The notes beneath the pieces are model-generated. The model was not told the DNA's origin, ran no database searches, and worked only from the letters and a program-made list of their open reading frames with translations. Source: Chinchilla lanigera (Eukaryota > Chordata > Mammalia > Rodentia > Chinchillidae). Taken from it: a DNA stretch of 64,000 nt. The stretch lies in NCBI RefSeq assembly GCF_000276665.1, contig NW_004955480.1:7092565-7156564 (forward strand), in the 5' to 3' direction. The translations under genes were made by a program, and so were the position numbers. Shown here piece after piece: positions 1 to 11,599 of this stretch (position 1 is the stretch's first letter; the number at the start of each line of letters is the position of its first letter).

Positions 1-640
1 ATCTGATTTCATCTAAAACATTCTTTTTCGGGCCCCTTTTAACCCAGTCTTGACTTTTGAGCATTCACATCATTACCAGAGTGGAGGGTGAGGGAAAGAA
101 GGGTGGGAGGCAGGGAAACAGGAACACAAGTGAAAGCTTAGCAGCTCTGAATAGGGCCTTGTTTGCAATTTGATGCCAGTTGGACATTCGCAGTACAGTC
201 TCAGCGAGTGGCATTTCATCCTGTTTGTACCCCCAAAACTTTCCTTAACGCTGTTTAAAAATTATGTATTTTGAAAAAGGTAAGACTAAAGATGAGGTAT
301 TTAATAGGGCTACCCCTTTATTATAACTGAAATCTCACATACAACTCCTATTATTTGTAATGAAAAACATACTTTGGTTGTTGTTCACTTTGGCCAATAC
401 GTATTTCCAAATGTTAGCAGATTTTTTTTTTAAATGCAGACGTGATCCGTTGAAGTTTTAATCCGCAGTCGCCTGTGTTTGGCTAAACACTGCATCAGTT
501 TCACTTTGGAGGAACGATTTGTTCAACACCTAAAGGGTCCATGTAGTGAGTGAAGACTTTTGCTGTTCAGTCTGAACGAGCTTGCAGGTTCTGGGCTGCC
601 CACTGGAGATCAACAAGGGATCCTGTTGGAGTATCTAGTT
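1..640. other. Unassigned single-copy-looking sequence
   Basis: I recognise no gene or repeat family here. The sequence is of mixed composition with a short T-run near position 421. No reading frame of note, no splice-flanked coding signal and no CpG cluster is visible. It is most likely ordinary intergenic or intronic DNA. Confidence 0.4.
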
Positions 641-647
641 TGATTAG

Positions 648-735
648 AGGGCTGGGAATATGGCTCACTGTTAAAAGTCTTGCCTAACATGTGCAAGTCC
701 CAAGGTTCATCTGAAGCAACACACACACATGCATG
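648..735 (+). repeat. Diverged ID-like tRNA-derived SINE
   Basis: The stretch begins with 'gggctgggaatatggctca', which matches the A-box side of ID elements, followed by 'cttgcctaacatgtgcaag' and a decayed B-box region. It runs into a CA-rich and 'gcatgc'-rich tail rather than the A/C tail of the younger copies in this window. It is diverged, so it is probably an older copy. The reading frames across it are chance. Confidence 0.6.
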
Positions 736-1010
736 CACGCATGCGTGCATTAATAAAAGCCCACTAGTGTCACTTAAGGACAAAATGTGCTCTGAGAAAC
801 ATGGCCTTAGGCAGTGCCACTGTTGTGTAAGTATCATCGATCCTAGTGTACTTGCCCAAGCTTAGATTGTAGAGCCTGCTACACACCTTGGCTATGTTGT
901 ATAGTCTACTTATTGTTCTAGACTACACTCTTGTACACCAGTACTCTGAGTCCTGTAGGCAAGTATACCATGGCAGTATTTGTGTATCTAAACAGGCTTG
1001 CATACTCCTG

Positions 1011-1382
1011 TGTTGTGATTTAGAGTTAGAATGTCCCTGCAAAGTGTCATGTGTTCAGAGGTGGGGCTTTTGTAAGGTAATTGGGTCATGCGGGCGCTAC
1101 ATTCAGTAGAGGATTGATCCTGACGTGCTCTTGTGAGAGGGTACCAAGGCACCATCTAGAAGGGTGGAACCCCCCTCTCGAGGTCCTGCCTTCTCTTTGC
1201 GTTTCTTGGCTGCCATGGGATGAACAGGTTTCCTCCTCCAAATCCTTCCACCACGGTGTTTCTGCCTTACAGCCAGCTAATCAAGCCTGTTGGGCTGAAA
1301 CCATGAACTATAATAAATCTCTCGTCCTTCAACTTGTAGGTGTCACACATTTCGTCCCAGCAACAGGAAAGTAACTAAGACA
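1011..1382 (+). repeat. MaLR-type solo LTR, plus orientation
   Basis: The body has the layout of rodent MaLR LTRs: 'gaggtggggcttttgtaagg', an 'attgggtcatg' block, a 'cttggctgccatg' block, 'aaccatgaactataataaat' with the polyadenylation signal, and a 3' end reading 'gtaactaagaca'. Only an LTR is visible with no internal region, so it is a solo LTR. The 97-codon frame across it (1081-1374) is not a gene. Confidence 0.75.
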
Positions 1383-2689
1383 CCCCACCTCACTCAAAAA
1401 TTTGAGTAACATTATGACAGTAGTGTGGCCATGATGGCACAAGGTGCTGGAACTTTTCAGCCCCATTATTATCTTATGGGATCACTGTCACATATGTGGT
1501 CTGCCATAGACTAAAATGTTATGCAGTACAATGTCAGCTGTTTATTTTGTCTGCAACACACTTGCTATGTTTTCTAAGGTTTCGGTATGTGTTTCTGCAG
1601 CATTTTGGTTTATCTAACTGCATTATCTTTTATGCTTCTGCATACTCTCATCCATAACTTAGGGAGGAGGAGGAAAGAAATTTAAATGTCCCCATTTTAA
1701 CCAATCAACAAATATATATGGAGTATCTGTGCTGTGCCAAACAGTGTGGTAGTGTACTAAAGAAGAGAAACAACAGGACAAACTTATTCACTCTGCCTCA
1801 GTTCCTCAACTGAACCATGACGTCCAGCCAGTATAGTGCTGGTAAAGTGACTCTCTAAAAACAGGGGAAAAAGAGCCATGACTACTGTTTGCTATCTTCC
1901 AGGGTGTAACTTATCCCACACTGACCCATTTCAAACTGTAATCAAATGGAACTGCACTCCTCTGATCAGTCTCCATTGGGTCACCCCACCAGCTACCCTT
2001 TGCTTGCAGGCTACCCGCCCTGCTTCCATCTAGACAGTAGAGTTCCTGGCACATCTTAGGCTATTCATGTCTTTTGGTGGATGAATTTTAAATAGGAAAT
2101 GAACACCCTGGATTTTGAATGTTAGCTGATGGCTATGTGGAAACACATTTCTATCTATAAACTCTGAAAACTCTTTTTCATCACTTTCTATAAAAATGGG
2201 AGCTATTTCCCTTCCTTTTTGGTTCATGTACTTCAAAAGAAATGGCGGCTCCATCCTTATGTCCCCTTCCGAGGCCTCCTGAGCAGCACAAGCATGCGTG
2301 GCCATGGGTGGAAGTGTGGTCTGTGGCTTTAAGGCTTGCCTTGTGGTTTCCTTAACTTAAAACCTAAAACCAAGCTCTTGAAAGAAACTACACGAAAAGT
2401 AATGATCCTCAAAAATGAATGCATTGTAGCAGCAAAGAAGAAATTTAATTAGCCACCATAATAGCATCATTTAGGCTTCCCTTTTCTTTTCTTCCTTTTA
2501 AAAGTAAGTGCAGTGACTAAAATTTGTAGGTCCTATGTCTTAGTCTCTTGAACTCTATTAACTGGGACAGTGTATAGCGGGGGTGGAGGGGGTTTTAATC
2601 TCTCCATTTTAACTTCACAAAAAGCCTTAGTGGACTTAAAAGTATAAAAGTAGTATATTTCTGTTAATTTTTAGAATTTATTTTTATGT
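1383..2689. other. Unassigned sequence
   Basis: No gene and no repeat that I can name with confidence. A 91-codon minus-strand frame (2030-2305) has no recognisable domain and no supporting splice sites, so I treat it as chance. Confidence 0.35.
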
Positions 2690-2967
2690 TTTAAAGGATG
2701 CATAAAAATTGTTCATGTTTATGGGGTCCTATGTGACATTTCTATACATGCACACATTGTGTAACATTCAAATCAGTAATCTTGTCTTTCTCTTTAGTCA
2801 CTTTCATTATTTTCTGTGGTGAAAACTTTCAAAATCCATTCTTTCAGCTTTAAGGAAAACCAATAATTTTTATTATAGACATTTACTGTGCAATATGACA
2901 CAAGATTTCATTTCTTCTCTTCAACTATGACTTAGCAACTATTAATCAACTTTGCCTCATTTCTCCC
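2690..2967 (-). repeat. Old L1 fragment (antisense), left part of a split copy
   Basis: The plus strand reads like the complement of a mammalian L1 3' region ('gttcatgtttatggggtcc', 'acattgtgtaacattcaaatcag'). The match resumes at 3331 after an LTR, so this and the next L1 piece were one element before the LTR inserted. Confidence 0.65.
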
Positions 2968-3330
2968 TATCTCAGCTACTTTCTCTGGGGACAAAATACC
3001 CAACACCCACAAGTTAAAGGAGACTTTTATTTTGGCTCACAGTTTGTTGAGGTTTCAGTACATAGTCAGTGTGGCAAAGGAGAAGCAGGATGGCAGGCAG
3101 GAAGCAGAAAGGGGTCCAGAGAGGAAGCAGAATGTATACCATTGTAGGCCACTTCCACAGCAACCCACAGCTTTCACCAACCTTCTCCTCCTAACATCAC
3201 ACCCTGCTATAAACTCCACAAGTGGACTAATCCAGTGATGAGTATCACATCCCATGATCCAATCTCCTCCCCAGAGCTCCACCTATGAGCACACGAGGCT
3301 TGCGGGGGGATTGAGATATATGCCATAAGA
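2968..3330 (-). repeat. MaLR-type solo LTR nested in L1, with 5-bp target duplication
   Basis: The plus strand shows the reverse of a MaLR LTR: 'ctcagctactttctctgggg', 'caaaatacccaacaccc', 'ggctcacagtttgttgaggt', ending 'gccataaga'. It is flanked by perfect 'ctccc' copies at 2963-2967 and 3331-3335. L1 sequence continues on both sides, which fixes the order of events: L1 first, LTR later. No internal retroelement sequence remains. Confidence 0.82.
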
Positions 3331-3710
3331 CTCCCCCTTACTCTGTCCAACCTTGGGTAACTACCTTCAACTTCTATGAGATCAGCTTTTTTAGATTCCA
3401 CTTGTGAGTGAGATCTTGTGAAACAATGTCTTTCAGCTCCAACCATATTGCCACAAATGACAGTATTTCATACTTTTTATGGCTGGGCAGTATTTTATTA
3501 TGTGCATGTACTATATTGTCTTTATCCATTCATCAGTTGATGGACACTTAGGTTGTTTCCATTCTTGGTTGTTTTGAATAGTGCTACAATAAACAAGGGT
3601 AAACAGATCTCTTTGAAGTAGTGATTTCATTTCAATTGGCTTATACCCAGTTGCAGGATTGCTGGATAATACGGTAGTTCTAGTTAATAGCAATGATTTT
3701 TCAAATATCC
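3331..3710 (-). repeat. Old L1 fragment (antisense), right part of a split copy
   Basis: Readable L1 3'-region complement: 'ttctatgagatcagcttttt', 'tttatccattcatcagttga', 'gtgctacaataaac', 'ttgcaggattgctggataat'. It continues the L1 interrupted at 2967. Confidence 0.8.
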
Positions 3711-3961
3711 CCTTAGAAAGGGGAAAGTTGTTAAGACACAGGAAAATAACCCAGTCAGGAGTTTGAGCCAGGTTACCTACAGCCAATGTCTTAGAGGCTT
3801 TGGGTCTTATTTTCCCTGTCTTTATAATGACTCTTCCAGATTCATATGAAAAAGGGAGAGGGATTCATCTGAGAAGTGGGGATCCTAGAATTTCTGCATT
3901 CAAAGGGTGTAAGTAGAAATGGTGAAAAGGGCAAATGACCAAACATTGTGTCCTTTCATTG

Positions 3962-4380
3962 TGTCTTAGTTACATTTCTCATTGCTGGGACAAAATACCA
4001 ACACTCAAATTTAAAGGGAGAAATGTTTATTTAGCTCACAGTTTGTAGAGGTTTCAGTCCATAATCAGCTGGCTCCAAGACAGGGTGATGTGCTAGAGAG
4101 ACAACAGTTCACACAGCAGAAGACAGCAAAAGCAACAAGAGCAAAAGGGTGAGACAAGCCACTTCCTGCCCCTTTCATTTTATCCAGACTGCTGGAACTA
4201 GAGTGGTGCCAATCCCATCAGTGGACTGATTTAGCAGTCACCCAGCCTTAATCCAGCACCCTTAATCCCAGCATTGCACTATGAGTCAGTCACATACTCT
4301 AGATTCAGCCACCTCTGAAAAAACCTGTACATTATGACTGAATGAGGCTTTGGGGGGACATGTAGACACAAACCATAACA
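3962..4380 (-). repeat. MaLR-type solo LTR, minus orientation, 5-bp target duplication
   Basis: It begins 'tgtcttagttacatttctc' and ends 'aaaccataaca', the inverted ends of a TG...CA LTR. Perfect 'cattg' target duplications flank it at 3957-3961 and 4381-4385. It closely resembles the copies at 19048 and 60567 in the same orientation. Confidence 0.88.
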
Positions 4381-4594
4381 CATTGTAACCCAAAGGATTT
4401 TAGTAGAGATTAGTGGAAATAGCCCCGGACTCCATTATTTTCACATGCTGCCATCTGGATCAGCTCCTCTCTGCTCCACTTGCCTCCTCAGACTGCCCTG
4501 TCGTGACTTCTCTTCCCTTCAAGGCTGCTGATGGTGTCCCTTGGGGTCCCTTGGGGACAAGGCATGTCACTGTATTTAGGAACACAGCTATTAG

Positions 4595-4735
4595 TAGCTG
4601 TGACTGTACATAAGTTATTTAAGCTAGTTGAGACTCAGATTCCTCATCTGTAAAATGGGGACAAGATAGACCTGATCTCCAAGGTTTTGGGGCTACTGAG
4701 TGAGACAGTAAATAAGAAGTGTTTGGCCTAGAGGC
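4595..4735 (+). repeat. MIR SINE relic
   Basis: It contains the diagnostic MIR core 'cctcatctgtaaaatgggga' preceded by a decayed 'taagttatttaa' block and followed by a diverged 3' part. It is an ancient mammalian repeat. Confidence 0.75.
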
Positions 4736-5545
4736 AGGCTTGTTTGCATTGGGAAATAGTGAGGAAACCACAGGTAAGTGTTCAGTGCAGGACACTGATG
4801 GTCCCGTTCAGGAGTAGTTTGCAAGAGCAGATGTGGAGGGAAGCAGAGGGATTTGGCAAACACATGAGATTGGGGGATGCATTTCTGGGGGACACCTTGC
4901 CTGTCCCTTTGAGTCTCTATAAACCTGAAGGATTTATTCTCCTAGCAATGCTAGAAGGTTGTCACAGCTCTCAGCTCTCAGCAGTCATAAACTAACTCAG
5001 CCATGGCCACTCCCTGTCCCCAGGATACCTGCTGGATTTAAGGACTGTAGGGGACAGCGACTCTTAGCATATCATTTTAAGATAGAATAATTCTAGTCTT
5101 AATGCAAGCCTCAAAATGTGTCTTGAGAAACATCCCGGAGGGGTTGTAAAGAGTTAACTTTGCAGTCCTAACTTAGCCCTGGAATGCTTCTCTAAAGACA
5201 AAGGACACCAGGGCCTAGATAACTACCTATGACCTTGCCTGGGTTGTTTCATCTTTTCCCTGGCCCTAGATAAACATTGTAACCATAAAGGAAATGTATG
5301 GTTATCTAAAGGGGGACATATAGAACAGAGTACAGAAAGTATATATCATTGTGGTTGGGCTCATGACCGGAGCCTGACCCGGTTACATGGCACAAGGAAA
5401 ACAACATGTGGCCAGGGCTACGACATTCCAATCTGTTACCATGGAAACCAAAAATGTATGTAAACTGGGAACAAAGGCAGGCCCGTGCCCTCTTCCCTGA
5501 CTTGCAAGTCGGGATGAGAAGTAACCAGTCTAAATTAAAACTTTG

Positions 5546-5653
5546 GGGCTGGGGATCTAGCTCAGCGGCAAAAGCCCCTGCCTGGCAAGCGCAAGGTCGT
5601 GAGTTCGGTTCCCGGTACCGGAGAAAAACCAAAAAAACCAAAAAAACCAAAAA
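5546..5653 (+). repeat. Young full-length ID-type SINE with 15-bp target duplication
   Basis: The tRNA-like head 'gggctggggatctagctcag' (A box) and 'gagttcggttcccggtaccg' (B box) are intact, followed by a tail of 'aaaacc' units. Perfect 15-bp duplications 'taaattaaaactttg' flank it at 5531-5545 and 5654-5668. Perfect duplications and intact polymerase III boxes suggest a recent insertion. Confidence 0.93.
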
Positions 5654-5913
5654 TAAATTAAAACTTTGTCTGTTCTCATAAAGTTCTTTGGTCTCTTGCA
5701 TAATACAGCCCAAATTTTGCCACAAATATCTGACCCTTTTCCTCAATCTGGGATAACTCTGAAGGGCCACCTGGCTCACAGCTCCTGTGGCAGAGGCCTG
5801 TTTCGGCCACACCAAAGCCAGGCCTTTCTCTCTGTTCCCTTCTGCGCTTTCCTTTATCTCCTACCCCCACACTGACCTTACTCAGAAAGATACCGCAAAG
5901 AAAGAGATACCCC

Positions 5914-6013
5914 CGGGGGCTGGGAATTTAGCTCAGCGGCAATCGTGAGTTTGGTTCCCGGTACCAGAGAAAAACCAAAAAAAAAACCAAAAAAACAAAA
6001 AAAAAAAAAAAAA
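5914..6013 (+). repeat. ID-type SINE with an internal deletion
   Basis: Head and B-box parts are present, but relative to the copy at 5546 about 27 bp between 'ctcagcggca' and 'cgtgagttt' are missing. The A/C tail is long. Direct repeats 'aaagagatacccc' at 5901-5913 and 6014-6026 are the target duplication. The deletion removes the region between the two polymerase III boxes. Confidence 0.88.
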
Positions 6014-6899
6014 AAAGAGATACCCCAAACAATGATGGTTTGGGACGCCAGTTAGGGAACAGTGAAGACAGCAGACCCAAACAGAAGTTTTCTCTGATGA
6101 CCCCTTCTCTGCCAAAAGATGAATTTAGGAAATCCTGAGAATAAAGTTTCACACATAAGCTGCCCACTATTCTGAGGCTGCTCTGTGGGAGATTTTGTCT
6201 GTGAATGAAGACAACCTTCATTCACTTGGAATTTTCTTCCTTTCCCCTCCCACAAACGGTGACAACCTCCTCCAGAAAGCCCCTATTCTTTTCTGTAGCT
6301 CCAGTCACCTGGTGCTTTGTGGAGTCTTGTATTTTATGAAGCTCCTGTGTGTATGCTTGCAATAAGTTTATGACTTGTCTCCTACTAATCTGTCTACTGT
6401 CAGTTTGTTTCCAAGACTCAAATACTTAAACCTACAGAAAGGTGGAGTAATTTCAGTCCCTTGCATCCCCATGAACTCTTCTTCACAAACTTTCTTCTCA
6501 CCTGTGCAGAACCTGCGTCCCAGAACCCCACCCTGTGATAGCATCCAAGGCAGACACGGGGAGGAAAGAGCCATTCCAGGTTTCAGTGATGACCAAGTGT
6601 CATCTGGTATGGGGAATACAGTGGCAAAGGGCCCAGAGGTTGTCTCTCACTGTCAGTGCTGAGCTTATTGTTGCAGGAAATGCTAGTGTAAAGCATAAGG
6701 GATGCCTGCTTCTCCCTGGCCTCTCTCCAGGAATCTCAGGGACAGAATGCCAACATTCTTCAACTATATGGAGGAAAGGGAGCTCAAGACCACATCTCCT
6801 CCTTCCGTTGCCACAGATTTCTTGCAGGAATATCTTGATTGCAGGAGATAATGAAACCTCATGGCACATTGTCCATAGACAGTCAATGTCCCCTACATC

Positions 6900-6970
6900 C
6901 TATCTCTCTTTTTCTGTCTTTCTTTCTCTCTCTCCCTTTCTTTTCTCTCTCTCTCTTTCTTTCTTTCTCA
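6900..6970 (+). repeat. CT-rich low-complexity tract
   Basis: A pyrimidine run of 'ctttct' and 'ctctct' units. It accounts for the Ser/Leu/Phe-rich end of the 160-codon frame 6535-7017, which is therefore not a credible gene. Confidence 0.8.
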
Positions 6971-7036
6971 GTGCTATGTTTTCATGTATCCTGAAACACT
7001 CATGGTTGGAAAGTTAATTCCTTAATCTAGCAGTGT

Positions 7037-7275
7037 TAGAAGGTGGGTCAAGAAACCAAAGCACTTGTGAATGGATTATGGTCATTCTCATGAGAATGGA
7101 TTAGCTGTCATGAGAGTTCACCAGCTTTTCTCTCTTCCACACATGCCACTTGACCTTCTACTTCCCACCATGAGTTGAGACTGCAAAAAAACCCTTAAGA
7201 GAAGTTGTCCGGATGCTGTGTCATACTCATGGACTTCCTAGGCTTGAGGACCCAAATAAGCCTCCTTCTCTATAA
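7037..7275 (+). repeat. Truncated MaLR/MST-like LTR, plus orientation
   Basis: MaLR-like blocks 'gaatggattatggtcattc', 'gtcatgagagttcaccag' and 'aaataagcctccttctctat' occur in the right order. Ends are not clear, so the boundaries are approximate. Confidence 0.6.
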
Positions 7276-7309
7276 ATTACTCCATCTCATATTGTGGATG
7301 AAGACACCT

Positions 7310-7650
7310 AGCTTTAGTGAGATGAAATTGACAAATAACAATCACATATACTGAAGGTGTACATTGTGGCATTTTGACATATGCATACATTGTGAAGTGA
7401 TTATTACTGTCAAGCTGTTTAACATAGTTCCCTCTTTGTGTGCAGTGAGAATATTTCGTGTACAATTTCTTAGCAAATGTTAAACATACAATGTGGGTTA
7501 CTAAGCATAATCATGCTGAACATTAATTTTCCAAATTTATTCACTTTATAAAATATAAACCTGTAATACATATAAACCTATAACCCCAAACAACTGTTGG
7601 TGATTACCCTTCCATTCTGTCTCTATGAGTTAAACATTTTAGAAGTGAAA
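7310..7650 (-). repeat. Old L1 3'-region fragment (antisense)
   Basis: The plus strand follows the complement of the L1 3' region: 'attgacaaataacaatcaca', 'acatatgcatacattgtgaa', 'tgagttaaacattttagaag'. It is heavily diverged. Confidence 0.65.
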
Positions 7651-8739
7651 TAATTATGCAGATAAGCATGGTAGATAGAATATCCTCTGTGGTCTTAAGC
7701 CTGGGGCCAGCTACCCTTTTGCTGAATAATCATTGATTGAAAAGATCAGTGGAGACACAATGTGACCCAAAGAGGGACTTCTTCTTCCCTCTGCAGTTTC
7801 TTTTGGCCTGTGCAAACAACTGTTAGATAGACTCCAAACATTCTCTTTTGGGTTTCTGCATGAGCAGAATTGATGATCTACTTTAGTACTGGAATTATTA
7901 AAAGTAATATATAACTGATCAAACAAGTCCAAATACAAAAGATAAACAATGAAAAGTTTCCATTTTACTCTAAAAGTTTTCTCTAAAAAGTTTCCCTTTT
8001 CTCTTTTACTTTCTTCACCCACTCCTCAGAGATAATTACAATGATGAGTTTTATATCTTCTTCAGGAAATTTTCTCTACATATTCAAATACTTTTGTATC
8101 TATGCATTTGAAATATACATGGGTTTTTAACATAACGTGGTAACACATCTTATATCTTTTTATTGCTCCTTTTAATTTATAGAATATGTTTCACTGCATT
8201 TAATAAAAAATAAAAATTAAACTGTGCTGTGTAGAAGAAACAGGATTTCCTGACTTGTATAACGGAAAGAGTTTGGTTCAATGTTGAATTAAGTCAGGGG
8301 TTTGACCGTGTGATCAGAGCCTAGTTTATTTCTTATTCTGCTCTGCACTTCCTGGTGTCAATGGTAAGGCTGACTTTCCATCTTGGCTGCACTATGACTT
8401 ACTAACATCCCAAGGACTACACATTTCTGTGTTCTTATCTAGACAGAGAAAGAGGGTTGTTTCTTGAATTTGTCTCAGAAGGGCCCAAAAGCTTTATTTT
8501 AATATGTTTTTCTAGATGCTTAAGCTAACATTTTTCACATCTCATTGGCATGAAGCTGGTCATATATCTCTATGAGAACCAATTCTTTTGAAAAGAAATG
8601 AGGTTACACGGATTAGTTAGCTTTGAATCAAGGGAGGATCCACCCCATAGCTAGGATTAGAATCATCATTTTTCAAGTATGTGGGCTGTGAGAGGTAGGT
8701 ATGTCTATTTAAGCAAAAAGTAAAATAACAACATTACTT

Positions 8740-8995
8740 AACATTATGTTATACACATCTTCCCTTACTGCATAGCTAGACTTATTTTCTTTGCAAAAAT
8801 AAAATTGTCAGTGTAGGGTTTAATTATGTTGATACAACATAATTTATTTAGCCAATTCCCTGCTAATGGACATTTAGGTGATTTCCAAGACTTTCTTGAT
8901 ATGCAGCTATGCTTCAATGAATTCTGTAATGCATTATTGCATACATATGGATCACAGTTATATCTGTTGGCTTAATTCCCAGGTAATAGGTTTGA
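8740..8995 (-). repeat. Ancient L1-like fragment (antisense)
   Basis: The string 'aatggacatttaggtgattt', followed by 'cagctatgcttcaatgaatt' and a decayed middle block, is typical of the complement of old L1 3' ends. Similar diverged sequence at about 8040-8200 may be part of the same element. Confidence 0.5.
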
Positions 8996-9575
8996 AGATT
9001 TAATCAGCCTACATTTAGGTACAGAGAATCCAGTCCACTCCAGGGGGTAAAGACTCCTGTATAAACTTTCAGGGATAGTAGTTAGCATTATACTGTTGGA
9101 TTCATCTGGCACAGGAGATGCTGCCTGGTTGGCAAGCTGCCATCTAGATGGCAACTCCTTGAGTCAGACCACCATGGAGTCATGACTGGGAGCCAGTGAT
9201 GACTAGGAAGCTACTGCTACTGCTGCACCAAAATTGCCCTGTGCAACTAGACTGGAAGTCATGTGACCTGCTTTTTGACATAAAGAAAACTACAGACCAC
9301 AGACATGGCAAAGAGCAGAGCACCAGCCTCTTTTTTCCTTGCAAATGTTAGGCTGTACTTTGATTGATAAGAGCTAGTGTATATTGAAATTCTTATTTTC
9401 AAGAGACTCTGGGAAGTGGCTAACTTTCTTGCCTCTATTGTCAAGTAGGCACACTTGAAAGAAGGAGATGTATGCTCTTTTCACAAAAAGGATGTATGGA
9501 TTTTTAATTGTGTGAGGTCTTGCCAAAATTCTCAAAAAAATTCTCTTTGCTGACTTTGTAAAAGTAAGTTCTCTG

Positions 9576-10036
9576 TGACTGGTAGCTTTCCATTACTGTG
9601 ACAAAATACCTGAGAATAACAACTTAAAAAAGGGAAGATTGTTTTGTTTTGCTTTTTAAGGGGCTCACGGTTTCAGAGGTATAGTTTAATGGTTGGCCGG
9701 CTCCATTGAGTTAGGCCTGTGCTGGGCAGAAACAATTGTGGTTGAAGGGCATCTTAGAAGAAATGTGCTCATATCTTGGCAGACAGGAAGCAGAGAGAGA
9801 GAGAGCACAATGAAAAGAACTAAAGTCTCTGCAAGTGGACTTCCTCATTCTTCTGTTTTTGTTCCCTCTGGAGATGATGCTGCCCATATTCAGGGCAGGT
9901 CCTCTCCCCTAGTTTGTGATCCCACATGCCAATCATCTCTAGAAACACCTTCACAGAAACACCCCAAGGTGTGCTTTCCAAGTCTTCTAAGTGCGTCTCG
10001 ATCTAATCAAGTTGGCAATCAAGATGAGCCATCACA
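9576..10036 (-). repeat. MaLR-type LTR, minus orientation
   Basis: It begins 'tgactggtagctttccatta' with 'tgtgacaaaatacctgagaa' and ends '...gagccatcaca'. The middle contains 'ggcagacaggaagcagag' and 'aattggcaatcaa'-like blocks typical of rodent MaLR LTRs read in reverse. The 141-codon frame 9693-10118 lies inside and past it and is not a gene. Confidence 0.72.
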
Positions 10037-10361
10037 TACCCCAAAAGTAACCCTTCAGAGCCTGAATGGGTTAAGAAGGGTGGGATGTTCTCCAACTGCT
10101 GCAAAGATGCAAGGTTAAAAGAAATATAAGCTGCATGGCTATGAAACCAAGACATCATCTCCTCCAAAGACACACAAAGATGATAGATGAGATCCTGATC
10201 AACTGTGGGCCATATTTTTTACCAGTTCATCCCCTGCATCTCTCCAGGGAAGCAGATGTCATCATGTTCAGGCTGGAGAAGCACTAGATTTCCTTGAGTT
10301 GTTAGATACCTGCACTTACCAGTTATTAAATGTGTTGAAACTCACCCTCAATCATCCTTTC

Positions 10362-10552
10362 TTGTGGTGTTGAGAATTCAACCCATGAACTTCACACTGA
10401 ACTACATCTCCAGGATACCACTACTTTAAAAAAAAAATTAGGCAGGGTCTCACTATGTTTCTAAATTGCCCATGCTAACATTCAAATTGGGATCCTTCTG
10501 CTTCAGCCTCCCAGAGTGTTAAGATTACAGGTATGTGCCATCATGCCCAGTG
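10362..10552 (-). repeat. Composite ID plus B1-like SINE, minus orientation
   Basis: On the plus strand an ID-like complement ('gaattcaacccatgaacttc', 'ctacatctccagg') is followed, after an A-run, by a B1-like complement ('ggcagggtctcactatgttt', 'cagcctcccagagtgttaag', 'acaggtatgtgccatcatgc'). The same order recurs at 33125 and 46793, consistent with a dimeric tRNA/7SL SINE family rather than three chance pairings. Confidence 0.65.
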
Positions 10553-11049
10553 TTCATTCTTACTTAAAGATAAGAAAAAAATGAAGTTTTAAAACATAAG
10601 GTCCAAGGAGTGGAGTCCAATTGTGGATGGTTCCAATATTGTTTTGTCTACCGCATTCAATGCCTTGCTACTGAATCAAATATTAGCACTAAGATTCTTA
10701 TAGTATAAAGTATATTTTAATATGGGCTCTGCTCTCAAGACACATTAAGACACACTTCTAAATACTGGCAACTGTATCTTCTGGGATAAAATTGTGATGC
10801 CATTTTGTGACACATGGGCCAGTAAAGCTCAGTGGGCAGTTGGCATAAAAATACAGGGCAAGAGTCATCTTTACTGTTCTACAAAAACCAAGCTCTCCAC
10901 CACTTCCTCTTTCCCCCTGCAACACAAGCTCTTCCATGCCACACATGCGCAGCAGCAGAGCTTTTGCCCTTGCTCAGATTTATGGGTGGAGGATGCTGTG
11001 TTTCGAAGACACCCTATAGGGGACTCTCTTCTGACGTTCTCAGAGTTAT

Positions 11050-11225
11050 TTACTTCCTTCTGCCTTATAATTTTATCTCTGCCGTACTTCTACATAAAGG
11101 TATAATAGCCTGTTTTCATGTCCTTCATTGAGCTGTGATTTCTTTAAATTTATATCTTAATCATTTCTGCATCCTTGGTACCTGGCATATGATACATAAA
11201 TTTAGAAGGTGTGTGAATGATTGCT
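11050..11225 (+). repeat. L2 LINE 3'-end relic
   Basis: The '...tcctt(g)gtacctggcata' and 'tgtgtgaatgattg' blocks resemble the 3' end of L2. Strongly diverged, with approximate boundaries. Confidence 0.45.
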
Positions 11226-11394
11226 CACTTTTTCCAAGTAAAAAGTTAAAATGGTAAGGTGTGCTGTGTTATCTGTTTCCTCCACTGTAGCCAAAATCTT
11301 GTGCTATGAAAACCCAGATATATTGTCAACTATCCTAAAATCTTCAGCAGTTTCTTTTCATGGTGTTTTGAGAGAGAAATGCAGCATAGTGTGA

Positions 11395-11590
11395 TAGAGA
11401 CCAAATTTTGGTGTAAGAAACTACATCTAGATCTCAGCTCTGTCATTTGCTATTCTGATGACTTATCTTCCTTCCATCTTGTGTCTTCACAGGCAAACTG
11501 AGGCTGGTGAGAGTACTTATCCCATACTTTAGTGCGACATTTAATGAAACAATGTACAGAGATCACCTAGCACCATGCCTGGAACTGTGT
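11395..11590 (+). repeat. MIR SINE relic
   Basis: The order 'agatctcagctctgtcattt', 'gatgacttatcttcc', 'ttcacaggcaaactgaggct', '...agcaccatgcctgga' follows the MIR consensus. Confidence 0.6.
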
Positions 11591-11599
11591 TGTCTAACA

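Noticed and set aside
5546..5620. tRNA gene reading of ID elements (A and B boxes)
   Set aside because: The head is tRNA-related, but a target duplication and A/C tail show it is a SINE, and no cloverleaf with an intact acceptor stem is apparent.
5306..5815. 169-codon minus-strand open frame, the longest in the window
   Set aside because: It runs straight through the complement of the ID SINE at 5546-5653 ('FLVFLVFLVF' is the translated SINE tail), with no domain and no conserved motif. Chance frame.
6535..7017. 160-codon plus-strand open frame
   Set aside because: Its C-terminal third is a translated CT-rich low-complexity tract and the rest has no recognisable domain.
9693..10118. 141-codon plus-strand open frame
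   Set aside because: It lies almost entirely within a reversed MaLR LTR and just past it.
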